From Leptodactylus fallax (Eukaryota; Chordata; Amphibia; Anura; Leptodactylidae), in assembly GCA_947044405.1 (NCBI GenBank), contig CAMRHE010000205.1:2356001-2420000 (forward strand): a stretch of DNA of 64,000 bases, written 5' to 3'. This document shows, piece after piece, positions 46,641 through 55,616 of the stretch. The notes under the pieces are model-generated. The model was given only the letters and a program-made list of their open reading frames with translations, did no database searches and was not told where the DNA came from. The number at the start of each line of letters is the position of its first letter. Positions within the stretch are counted from its first letter, which is position 1. A program made the translations under genes and the position numbers.

Positions 46641-47113
46641 GTGCTCAAAAATCGAAGAAGATTGACACCGAGCCACTTGTTAGATAATGTCCTCACAATT
46701 GGACAAATCCAGACTGGTTAAACCCTTGCCTGATCATGTCATAATCAGGTAGGGGTGGCAGCTGGGTGTGGTTTTGCGTAGATAACGTTGGAAGGTAAAT
46801 ATATGGAATCTATGGTGACCCAAGGATCCACTGTACCAACCCACACTCTTGGGAAATAACCCCCGGTCACAGATGATGATAGAAGGAATTCACATTTATT
46901 AGGGTGATAAGCACAACGCGTTTCGGAACACCAAGCTCCTTTATCAAGTGCATAAAAACAATCTGATGTGATGTTCCCAGTAAAGGAAATGCGTTGTGAT
47001 TATCACCCTAATAAATGTGAATTCCTTCTATCACCATCTGTGACCGGGGGTTATTTCCCAAGAGCGCGGATTGGTATAGTGGATCTTTGGGCCACCATAG
47101 ATTCCATATATTT
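46641..47113. mobile_element. 473-bp foldback element with degenerate hammerhead-like core, bounded by a 14-bp direct repeat
   Basis: ATATAGTTTAAATA occurs at 46627-46640 and 47114-47127. Inside, an unpaired segment (46641-46796) is followed by inverted arms about 46797-46910 and 46989-47113, for example 'gaattcacatttattagggt' and its complement. On the minus strand a degraded core TTGATAAA, stem GGAG/TTCC and GAAACGCG (tttc at 46921-46924) repeat the layout at 15160. Size and architecture parallel the element at 14897-15360 in the reverse orientation. Confidence 0.55.
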
Positions 47114-47326
47114 ATATAGTTTAAATATGGCATTCTTTACATGAGGTAGTTCCCCTTGCTCTAGGTCAAACAAGTGTTGGCGCCAGATTCAGTATATTTA
47201 TTATTTACTCACTTTCTATAATATTACTTATATTATTTTATGATTTTTTTGCACTGCAGTTTACATACATACATTGTATATGCAATATACACTATTAGTA
47301 TATGGTTCATGTACTTGAATCTTTTT

Positions 47327-47620
47327 TATTATTATTATTGTTTATTTATATAGCACCATTAATTCCATGGTGCTTTACATTTGACGGTTTACATACGGTA
47401 CACAAGATATACAAAACAGATAATACTAACAGTGACCTACTGGCACAGTGGGATAGAGGGCCCTGCCCGCAAGGGCTTACAATCTATGAGGGAAGAGGGA
47501 TAGAGACAGAAGGTGAGGGGAGAGGCTGTACAGATGGTGGTGTGGTGACAGTAGTGTTATTGGAGGTTGCAGGCCTTCCTGAATAGGTGAGTCTTCAGGG
47601 CCTTCTTGAAGCTTGTGACT
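47327..47620 (-). repeat. L2-type LINE 3' end fragment
   Basis: Starts with an (ATT)n tract and 'tatatagcaccattaattcc', then 'gtgggatagagggccctgcc' and 'cgcaagggcttacaatctat', matching the 3' UTR of the L2 copy at 49130-50751. Only the 3' end is present. Confidence 0.75.
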
Positions 47621-48974
47621 GTCTCTTATGTCTGTTATGCTTAGCATGAATATCAGTTGTGACTTTTTTTTAATTATTGGATTTAATAAAGATGTGTGTT
47701 ATATTTTTATATATGTGTATATTTTTCTTTGGTGTTTCTTATTGTAATTATACATTGTGTACAAGTCCAAACTATATGTTTGGTTTATGACTTTGTGTTC
47801 ATGAAACATAAAAACCTTTATAGTCTAAAGACTTCATATTCTAGAATATACAAACATACAGCACCACCTAGAGTGCTGTGCAGACACTGCACATACTGTG
47901 CACTAGTAAAGAGATTGTACCTGGTGAGGAGATAGCGGACAGTATAGGATGCTATTATAGGGTGAGCAGGAAAGAATGGATCAACACTAGGACTGTCCAG
48001 AAGTCTCCTATGTTACCACAAGGTGGCAGAAGGTATCTTCACTATTCAGAATGTGTTACTTTCAGAGTGTACAGGCAGGTTTATCAGCATACATTAGTCT
48101 TTAGGACAAGTTTTAATATAGTATGTAAGCAATATCTATGACATATTACATAAAACACTATGCAATTCATTCCCATGACAAAGCTATATCATGGTATGGT
48201 TCTTGTGGGGCGAGGTTTTCTTTCTGTAGCACCATTTTGGAGTGCATATAAGATATATATTCACTTTTATTGTTTATGTATTTGGGTGAATTAAAAAAAA
48301 AAACAAAAAAACTGCAGTCTCGCCTTTTAGTGATCTTTGTATGTCAGAGGCCAGACTGTTTTTAAAATTAAACAGTATATTCTATGAGTTGGCAACTCTA
48401 TAGCAATTCTAAATAAGTTCCTGTTTGTCAGGCTTGTTTTAACATAATATAAGTATTTTCACAGAATTTTTGTTTTTCAGTCCCATGAGCTGACTTGCCA
48501 TGAGGTACTACCCCTCTCCATCTCAACTGTACTTCTGCTTCAACTAGACCTGTACGGCAAACAGTTGTGCAACTTGGTTGCAAATTATTATTGCACAACT
48601 ATTATTTACATCTGTGATATGTCTCTAAAGAGCATTGAAGTCTATGGAACATTGAAGTCTACGGAAAGAAAGTGGCATGGGACTTGTGACCTGCTACCAA
48701 AATGCAAAGTTTGCATTTACTGCAATTGACAGGTTGCAAGTCTTCATTGGCAAAACCCCTTTAATATAAAAATATAATATCTATAAATAAAATGTATTAT
48801 TATTATTAATGCGAAACCACGGTGACACATAGCAATTTTTGCCCATATTATGGACCAGCTATATGTACAGTGAATATGCTGCTGTTATATTGCTAATATT
48901 TCATGTTTGCTATGTTGTCTAAACACCCAGTGTGCGTATGTTTGTACACCTATAATTGACATGCTGCAGTTGCC
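47621..48974. other. No gene or repeat recognised
   Basis: AT-rich sequence with an A-run at about 48293-48310. No exon or RNA gene recognised. Confidence 0.5.
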
Positions 48975-50974
48975 TAAGGCCCCTTGTAGTGTAAACACAG
49001 TGATTTTGCCGTGGCGGAAATGCCGTGGCAAAAACACAGCGTTTTACAGTACCTGTGAAGTAGATGGAATTCTGGCTAATCCCATCCACACATTGCAGAG
49101 AAATATCCTTTGTGGACATGCTGTGATTTATAATAATAATAATACATTGTATGTATATAGCGCCAACATATACTGCAGCACTGTACAATTTGTAGGGTTC
49201 AAGTACTGACAAAAAAGATACATTACAAAGAAATAGTGAATTCACACCCTGGGACTGAGGGCCCTGCTCGCAAGAGCTTACAATCTATGAGGTAGAGGGG
49301 GTGACACAAGAGGTAGCAGGGGCGGCAACAGACGTAGCATTGCTTGTACAATGGTCAGACAATTTTGTGATAGAGGTTACTGTTATTACACATATATAAA
49401 GCTGTATGAGCCGTCATCAATCGTGTCCTTTAACATGCAGATGGTGCCTGGACATATAAAGTTAGTCTGATACGGCATCATATCCTGTGAGGTAATGCGG
49501 GAGCATAAACAGAGGAGGGTATGTTTTAGGGATTCTAACTACAGAAGGGTTTACATTAAGAGTTGTGATAGGGCTGTCTGAAAAGATATGTCTTTAGTTT
49601 ACGCTTGAAGCTGTGGAAATTGGGGGTTAATCTGATAGTCTGGGATAGAGCATTCCAGAGAAGTGGTGCAACTCGGGAGAAGTCTTGTATACGAGCGTGG
49701 GAGGTTCTGATGATAGAGAATGTTAGTCTTAGGTCATTGAGTGAACGGGGAGTACGGGTTGGGCGATAGACAGAGATGAGGGAGGAAATGTAGGGAGGTG
49801 CAGCATTATGGAGAGCCTTGTGGATGAGGGTGATAAGTTTATATTGTATTCTGTATTGAATAGGCAGCCAATGTAGTGACTGACACAGACCGGAGGCATC
49901 GCTGTAGCGTCTAGACTGATAGATGAGCCTGGCCGCAGCATTCAGAATAGATTGTAGAGGGGAGAGTTTAGTAAGGGGAAGACCGATTAGTAAGGAGTTA
50001 CAGTAGTCAAGGCGAGAGTGAATCAGGGCAACAATAAGTGTCTTTAGTGTATTTGTGGTAAGGAAAGGGTGGATTCTGGAGATGTTTTTGAGGTGGAGAT
50101 GACAAGAGCGTGCGAGTGATTGGATATGGGGGGGGGGGGTGAAGGAAAGGTCTGAGTCAAACAAAACCCCGAGGCAGCGGGCATACTGCCTAGGAGATAT
50201 GGTAAGGCCGGAGACTGCAATGGAGATATCAGGGACAGATCTATTAGATGGTGGAAACATCAGTAGTTCAGTCTTTGAGAGATTCAGTTTCAGATAGAGC
50301 GAAGACATGATATTTGAGACAGCCGAGAGTCAGTCACTGGTGTTATGTATTAATGTAGGGGTGATGTCACGGGATAACATATATAATTGGGTGTCATCAG
50401 CATAAAGATGGTACCGGAAGCCAAATCTAGTGATGGTTTGTCCAATGGGTGTTGTGTAGAGGGAGAAGAGCAGGGGACCTAGGACCGAGCCTTGAGGAAC
50501 CCCAACGGCAAGGGGAAGAGGGGGAAGAAACAGCCCGCAAATGATACACAGAAAGTGCGGTCAGAGAGATAAGAGTAGAACCAGGAGAAAGCAGTGTCTG
50601 TTAGGCTGACAGAGCGGAGCATAGTGAGGAGGAGTTGATGGTCAACAGTGTCAAATGCTGCTGAGAGATCTAGAAGAATAAGAAGAGAGAAGTCACCTTT
50701 GGATTTAGCTGTCAGGAGATCATTGGAGACTTTTGTGAGGGCCGTTTCAGAATTTCAAAAACCGTCACATTTAGTAAATCGCAACATGCCAATTATAACT
50801 ACAGAAATGCTAGTGTTTTCCATATAGGTATAACTGAAGCAGAAAGTCCGCAGAGGAAAACTTTGCAGACTTTCTGTGAAAAGCGCTTTGAGAAAAGCTG
50901 CAATGCGTTTCCGCCATGGTTTTTGCTGCAGCACTTTTTGGCTGCAGCTCGCTACATGGGGCATTAGCCTAAAA
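48975..50974. repeat. GGCTAAGGC-type repeat split by an L2 insertion
   Basis: The left part (48975-49129) and right part (50752-50974) together match the intact repeat at 11045-11320, for example 'gaattctggctaatcccatc', 'gcagaaagtccgc', and the end 'ggggcattagcct'. The break falls exactly where the L2 begins and ends, so the repeat is older than the L2. Confidence 0.72.
49130..50751 (-). pseudogene. 5'-truncated L2 LINE, reverse transcriptase largely readable
   Basis: Minus strand from 50751: an RT segment with [34 protein letters not shown] and the catalytic YADDTQLY. Then comes an in-frame TGA just before a 250-codon open frame (49556-50308) with LKLNLSKTELLMF, ARCLGVLFDSDLSF, SRLDYCNSLL, LQSILNAAARLI and LHWLPIQYRIQYKL, the standard L2 order. 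The 3' UTR ends at the left in an (ATT)n tract. ATTT at 49126-49129 and 50752-50755 may be the target duplication. Few lesions are seen, so the copy is moderately young. Confidence 0.85.
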
Positions 50975-51817
50975 GAGTTGTGCAGGATTACAAATCATGT
51001 CCACTTTATTCCAGAAACATCACCATACCTGTTCATTGGGTGTGTCTGATGTTTCAACTCAGCTCCATTAAACTCAATGCAATTTTGAGCTGCAATACCA
51101 CATGCAACCTGTGGCCAGATGTGACACTGTTTTTGGAAGAAAACAATACATATATATTTTTTTCTTTAACTAGTACAACTTATTTTGTTTGAAATTGCAC
51201 ACTCTTTATATCAATCTAAATTTTTATGTTAAGGGAGTGAAAGCAGGGCCTTCTATCATGTAACCTATATGGCTTTCTTTAGACTCTTGCTATATTGTAG
51301 AACATCATACCTTGTTGTTATTCTCTATTCTCTTACTATATTTCTTCCACTATAGAAAAAGCCGTTTTCATGAAAATATGTAAATTAAGAGAACACTCAG
51401 GGGTGGGGCTTCTCGTTATTGGATTGCCCCTGAGGAGTAAAATTTTATTACATTTTTAGCAACCATATTGCCAACTTTTAGTACAGCTAAATGATAAAGC
51501 TATGAAAATAGCTAAGATTTTGCTTAAAGTGCTTTGGTGCAACACCTTTTGTAAGTAAAATAACATGTATACTTTTGTACTGTAATTCCTGTGTATTGTT
51601 TCCATGCTCTTTTGGCCTGCTGCGGCCCTCTTGTGTATTAGCATACAGGAGTATGTCTGTGTAAATTGCTGAATGATAACGTTTACTCGTGAATTTCAAT
51701 TAAGATTTTAACACCCGCCTGAGAAAATCTCAGTAATCCTTCTACAAAGGTACAAAATGAGTGTCTGATCCAGGCTCCAGGCTGCTGGCTATGTGTAACA
51801 ACAGCTTAATACATTGA
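50975..51817. other. No gene recognised
   Basis: Ordinary AT-rich sequence leading into the homopolymer-rich tract. No repeat end or exon recognised. Confidence 0.5.
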
Positions 51818-52262
51818 ACCCAGGGGGGCTTAGTACCCCGGGGGGGTAAAAAATGGGGGGGGGAGGGGGGGGGGGGGGGGAAATTTAGGGGGGGAAAGGC
51901 GGGGGGGTGGGGGGGAAGGTAAAAAAAAAGGGGTGGGGGCCCCTTAATTGAAATTTTTGTGGCTTATTTTAAATTTAAAGGGGGCAAAAATAAAAAAAAT
52001 AAAAAATAATCTTTTTTTTTGGGGGGGGGGTTTAATTGAAAATTTAAAAATTTGGGGTTTTTATTTTTTTTTTGGGGGTTCCCCTTGGGGCCCCCCCTTT
52101 TTAGAAAAGGGGGGGGGCCCTTTTTTTTTTGTGGAAAAAAGGGTGTCCCCTTTGTTCCCCGCGGGGGGTTTTTTATTTTTTTTTTTTTAAAGTCCCCCTT
52201 TTGTTTTTGTTTTTGGGGGGGGGGGGGGGGGGGGGGGTGGGGGTGTGGGGGGGGGTGTTTAC
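51818..52262. other. Homopolymer-rich, probably unreliable sequence
   Basis: Long alternating runs of G, T, A and C (for example G-runs over 52216-52256) interrupt otherwise normal sequence. The tail 'tgtttacaaaaaaaattaata' lines up roughly with 'cttaccacaaacacataata' of the 3' LTR near 63485, as if the 5' LTR start were present but badly read. Open frames here, rich in Gly, Phe and Pro, are artefacts. The provirus 5' boundary and target duplication are lost in this tract. Confidence 0.7.
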
Positions 52263-52653
52263 AAAAAAAATTAATATATATATATATATATATTTATCTA
52301 GTTGTATCAATTATTCCATTCAGAACTTCTGAGGGCTCATAAGTGTCTGCAGGCTACAAAACCTGCTTTCAAAGAGGGCCAGGAAGGCTTTTGTTTGAAA
52401 GGGTGGAGATGGAATATGCTAATGAGACCTTCATGGTGATGTTAATCAGCTTCCCTTGTTCAAAGAGAGTTCCACTGAACAAGGGACATTAGAAGTCAGA
52501 TGGGGGAGGTAGGTCATTACCCCTGGGCCAAGGATCGATTTTAAGTGTTAGAGCGCCATCCCAAGACTCATAAGAAGTATTGCATCTAAACTTATATTAC
52601 AATACCAAGAGCCTGATTGGAGTGACAACATCTAGGTGGGCGGAGTTGTGGGC

Positions 52654-52660
52654 TATAAAT
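52654..52660 (+). promoter_or_regulatory. LTR TATA box
   Basis: TATAAAT within 'gggctataaatatgatgggc', repeated at 63882-63888 in the 3' LTR. It is placed to start viral RNA about 25-30 bases downstream, in or near the CT-run. Confidence 0.7.
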
Positions 52661-52815
52661 ATGATGGGCCAAAAGCTCTCTCTCTCTCTCTCTTCACCAG
52701 CCCCCTTGGACTGACCAGCCTCATCTAGACAAGCTCCATATACCACCAGAGCATAATAAGGCTTAAGTATAACTTTCTCTCTCTATCTCTCTATCCATCC
52801 ATCCACCCATCATCC

Positions 52816-52864
<49 letters not shown>

Positions 52865-53115
52865 ATATCCATCCATCTATCTATCAGTCACCTTCTATTA
52901 ATCTGTATTACTACTGCTGTGTTCCTTACAGAAAGGGTCAGTTAGTAACTTGTCAGGGGTTGTGTGTGTGTGTGTGTGCGTGTGTGTATGTAGCGATATC
53001 TGTAGGTTTTATATTCACCTGGGTAATTGGGTTCTGTACTTATTGTATTGCACTGTGTTAATACTGTTTTGTATTATTCTATAACCTAGTTCCATCATAT
53101 TACAAGTGCATTAAT

Positions 53116-53121
53116 AATAAA
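53116..53121 (+). terminator. LTR polyadenylation signal
   Basis: AATAAA in 'ttaataataaacgtatttta', about 150 bases before the LTR end and some 460 bases after the TATA box, implying a long R region if it is the one used. Confidence 0.6.
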
Positions 53122-53270
53122 CGTATTTTATTATTGATATTGTGGGGTAAATTATCGTACATGCAAACCAGTCAAGGAAACAGATAAGCAGATATACCTA
53201 AGGAGAAAGGAGGGAAACTGGGATCAGGGAAGAATAGTAATTATTAATAAGACCCAGATCTCTAACATAA

Positions 53271-53288
53271 TGGCGAGCCGGCCCGTAC
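53271..53288 (+). other. Primer binding site, tRNA-Arg type
   Basis: TGGCGAGCCGGCCCG begins three bases after the LTR terminus. The first 13 bases match the complement of the 3' end of vertebrate tRNA-Arg(ACG) (TGGCGAGCCAGCC) at all but one position; later bases diverge. Gammaretroviral Pro and lentiviral Lys primers do not fit. Confidence 0.65.
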
Positions 53289-53692
53289 TGTTTTAATATT
53301 TTTGCGTGTTGTCTTCTGGCAAAACTGTGTTATACCGTGAACTATCAAGTGGAGGGGCGTGGACAGGTAACATTGGTACACAGTGAAGTGTTGCGTTACA
53401 CTGTATGCCCAGATTGAAGTTTGCACGGCTAACCCAGTTTGCTTAAAGCTTCACTTAAAATAATTAATAACAGTGAACCTATTGTTTATTTGTATTTATC
53501 TGAAGGTATTAACAATTGTCTGTTTCCTCCACAAGCAACTCACTGGGGGACTGAGAAATCCATTTGTGCCTCTGTAATATCAAAGTCAAGGTTCTTCAGG
53601 AGAAGTCCAGCTGGTCGGGAAAAGGCTTTCCGGTACGAAAAGGAAACTTTTTCTAGCAGCAAAGGACAAGTAGAAGGACATCGGTGACCAAG
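53289..53692 (+). other. Retroviral leader / packaging region
   Basis: Non-coding stretch between primer site and gag. A 13-codon ATG frame at 53404-53445 could act as an upstream ORF. From 53446 one frame is open to the gag region but lacks an ATG. A dimer or packaging hairpin was not worked out. Confidence 0.6.
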
Positions 53693-55132
53693 ATGACAGC
53701 AGGAAAAGTAAGTATGGATTTCTCAACATTAAAACACCTAGCTAAACACAGTACATTCAACCCAGTACCACCCACAACCTATAAATCAGGAGAAATGTTG
53801 TGGTCTGCTTTGCTGGATCAGGCCTATGCTCATGATAAAAACTGCATTAGTAAACGGACAGTTTTTAACAAAACTTCCAAAAGATTACAAATGGAAGCAA
53901 GACTAGTATATACTTTTGAGGATACCATTTGGAAGCCAGAGCATGCTGAGATCCTAGCAAACATGAAAGGGACAGTGGAGCGAGCTAACAATGCAAACTC
54001 CCACTGTCATTGTTGTGTAGACAATGTCAAGCAGATTCACATGTTAGAAACTCAATTGAAAGATGAGGCACTTTGTATAATTGAGAGAGGAAAGGAGATT
54101 TGTGTGTTGGAATCCAAACTCTCTGACAAAGAGAATTATTATTCTGACATGGACAAAGAACTCCTTCGATTATACACTGAGAACAATCAGTTTAGAAGTA
54201 AAATTACTTCCACAGAAGCAATGTTAGTGACACTAAGAGAGGATCAAGCGGCAAAGTCGCAAATCATTGCGAATTTGCAGCAGATCATCTCTGACTTGTC
54301 ACGGCCTAGTACTAACAGCATGGTACCCTTGCCAACTAAACAGATTTGTGTCTCAGGAATGGCACAGGAGGGGACGGGGGCGATCAGACCCACGGCTCCT
54401 GCGGATCAGAGATCCAATAGTCCATTTTGTGATACTAGGACTCCAGTGGAGCGTGCACTACAATTCTCTCCAACACCTTTGGAGAGGAGAGACAGCGGAC
54501 GCCTCCATGGACAGGACTCAAATTGGGGACTAAGTAGTGGATGGGAAACTGTACATACGGCTTCCAACCTACCTACACGTCCTGAAAGGTCAGTGGAATT
54601 TTATCCTAGCCATAACAACATGGAAAAGATAAATTTCCTGTTACGGAACTGCAAAGAGATCCCTAAGTATGACCCTAATACAGATCCATTTACAGCCTGT
54701 GATATGTTTGAAGGACATTGCAGGAAATATTCTGTGCCTCCAGAATATCGTATGGAGCTGTTTAAATTGTGGTTGCCTACACACCTCAACCAAAGGTATG
54801 AGGCAACAGAGAGAACAAGTCCCAAGAATGGCCTATTTTATGATGAGGAAGAACGCCTTTCAATACTCATGAAACTGGCAACAGGACATTGGGATGTTAC
54901 TCCAGAAATCCTGACAAAATTCAAACCCACCTTACAGGACGAACCTTCATCCCTCTGTGGTCGGTTTGAAGCAATGTACAGGAAGATCACAAAGGATCAA
55001 GGTATAGGAGTCCCACAAGGCATGGGTCGCATGTTTGTGTACAAATTCCCATACCTTGACACCGCAATTCGGCTAAGTGCAGCAAGGGAACCAACGCTCA
55101 CTGATGCAGCCATGATTATTGAACCAGTATAG
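53693..55132 (+). CDS. gag: Endogenous retroviral gag: matrix, coiled coil, capsid
   Basis: The ATG at 53693 is chosen because the frame opens upstream only with GTG (53684) and the context 'ccaagatga' is favourable. The 479-codon product has, in order, an N-terminal matrix-like region without a Gly at position 2 (no myristoylation expected). A heptad-rich coiled coil follows at about residues 110-205 (VKQIHMLETQLKDEALCII onward). Then come a Ser/Thr/Pro linker to about 300 and a capsid-like domain to the end. The capsid part includes SSLCGRFEAMYRKI, in the place of the major homology region. TAG at 55130-55132 ends the frame just where nucleocapsid continues one frame over, so a one-base indel or a frame-shifting site separates them. 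Gag normally assembles the virion core. Confidence 0.85.
   Translation: MTAGKVSMDFSTLKHLAKHSTFNPVPPTTYKSGEMLWSALLDQAYAHDKNCISKRTVFNKTSKRLQMEARLVYTFEDTIWKPEHAEILANMKGTVERANNANSHCHCCVDNVKQIHMLETQLKDEALCIIERGKEICVLESKLSDKENYYSDMDKELLRLYTENNQFRSKITSTEAMLVTLREDQAAKSQIIANLQQIISDLSRPSTNSMVPLPTKQICVSGMAQEGTGAIRPTAPADQRSNSPFCDTRTPVERALQFSPTPLERRDSGRLHGQDSNWGLSSGWETVHTASNLPTRPERSVEFYPSHNNMEKINFLLRNCKEIPKYDPNTDPFTACDMFEGHCRKYSVPPEYRMELFKLWLPTHLNQRYEATERTSPKNGLFYDEEERLSILMKLATGHWDVTPEILTKFKPTLQDEPSSLCGRFEAMYRKITKDQGIGVPQGMGRMFVYKFPYLDTAIRLSAAREPTLTDAAMIIEPV
53705..53713 (+). promoter_or_regulatory. Candidate major splice donor inside gag
   Basis: AAA|GTAAGT: the intron would start at 53708, exactly five codons after the gag ATG. 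GTAAGT is the ideal donor core. A donor here would carry the gag start codon into spliced viral RNAs. Splicing is inferred, not shown. Confidence 0.5.
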
Positions 55133-55616
55133 ACAAGATCTACTGCGCAATAAAAAGTGTGTAAAAATCAGGGAGCGTGGAAAGGTCCATGTCAAATCAC
55201 AAGATGAACGTGGACACCACACTAAGCCACACATGTCTGTCTACCCCACAGCTCCTCCAACAGAAAAGATGGGAGACATACGATGCTTTCTGTGTTTACA
55301 GGTTGGACACATTAAAAGAAACTGCCCTCAAGTAGTTCGCAATCGTACAAACCCAGAGAAAAATGGCAATAATAATGGTTTCAAGATGAAGCCCAATTAC
55401 GCCAAACAAGTTGGGAAACAGACAGATAGCAATCAGGGACATTTGCCAGAACAGGCACTGAAACGTGTGGCACTTGTAAATGCCCCTGATAGACCAGAGG
55501 ATAGAACATTAGGTGTAGAACATCATAAGTCTGCACAGAATGTTAAAACTCAGCAACCACAAGTGGCAGTACGTACCTCAGAGGTACCTACTGAGAATCT
55601 GGTGCAGATTGACTGA
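55116..55616 (+). CDS. gag: Gag nucleocapsid region, separate frame
   Basis: Frame +1 relative to the capsid frame. After a basic stretch it has one CCHC zinc knuckle, CFLCLQVGHIKRNC (55284-55325, C-X2-C-X4-H-X4-C), followed by a Lys/Arg/Asn/Gln-rich tail. It has no ATG of its own and must be reached from the capsid frame. It ends in TGA at 55614-55616, and the same frame continues straight into protease. Gag and pol are thus in one frame with a single stop between them, the layout of viruses that use stop-codon readthrough. Nucleocapsid binds genomic RNA. Confidence 0.82.
   Translation, partial: LLNQYRQDLLRNKKCVKIRERGKVHVKSQDERGHHTKPHMSVYPTAPPTEKMGDIRCFLCLQVGHIKRNCPQVVRNRTNPEKNGNNNGFKMKPNYAKQVGKQTDSNQGHLPEQALKRVALVNAPDRPEDRTLGVEHHKSAQNVKTQQPQVAVRTSEVPTENLVQID

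Larger units (their letters stand above)
52240..53267 (+). repeat. 5' LTR of the provirus (start approximate)
   Basis: From 52311 to 52766 it matches 63541-64000 almost base for base. It contains TATA, a CT-run (52678-52692), an (ATCT)n microsatellite (about 52826-52863), a (TG)n run (52961-52986), AATAAA and a terminal ...CTAACA at 53262-53267, just before the primer site. The left 70-80 bases fall in the unreliable tract. Expected full length is about 1.03 kb. Confidence 0.82.

Noticed and set aside
51948..52342. Open frames rich in Gly, Phe and Pro
   Set aside because: They lie in homopolymer runs that look like unreliable sequence.
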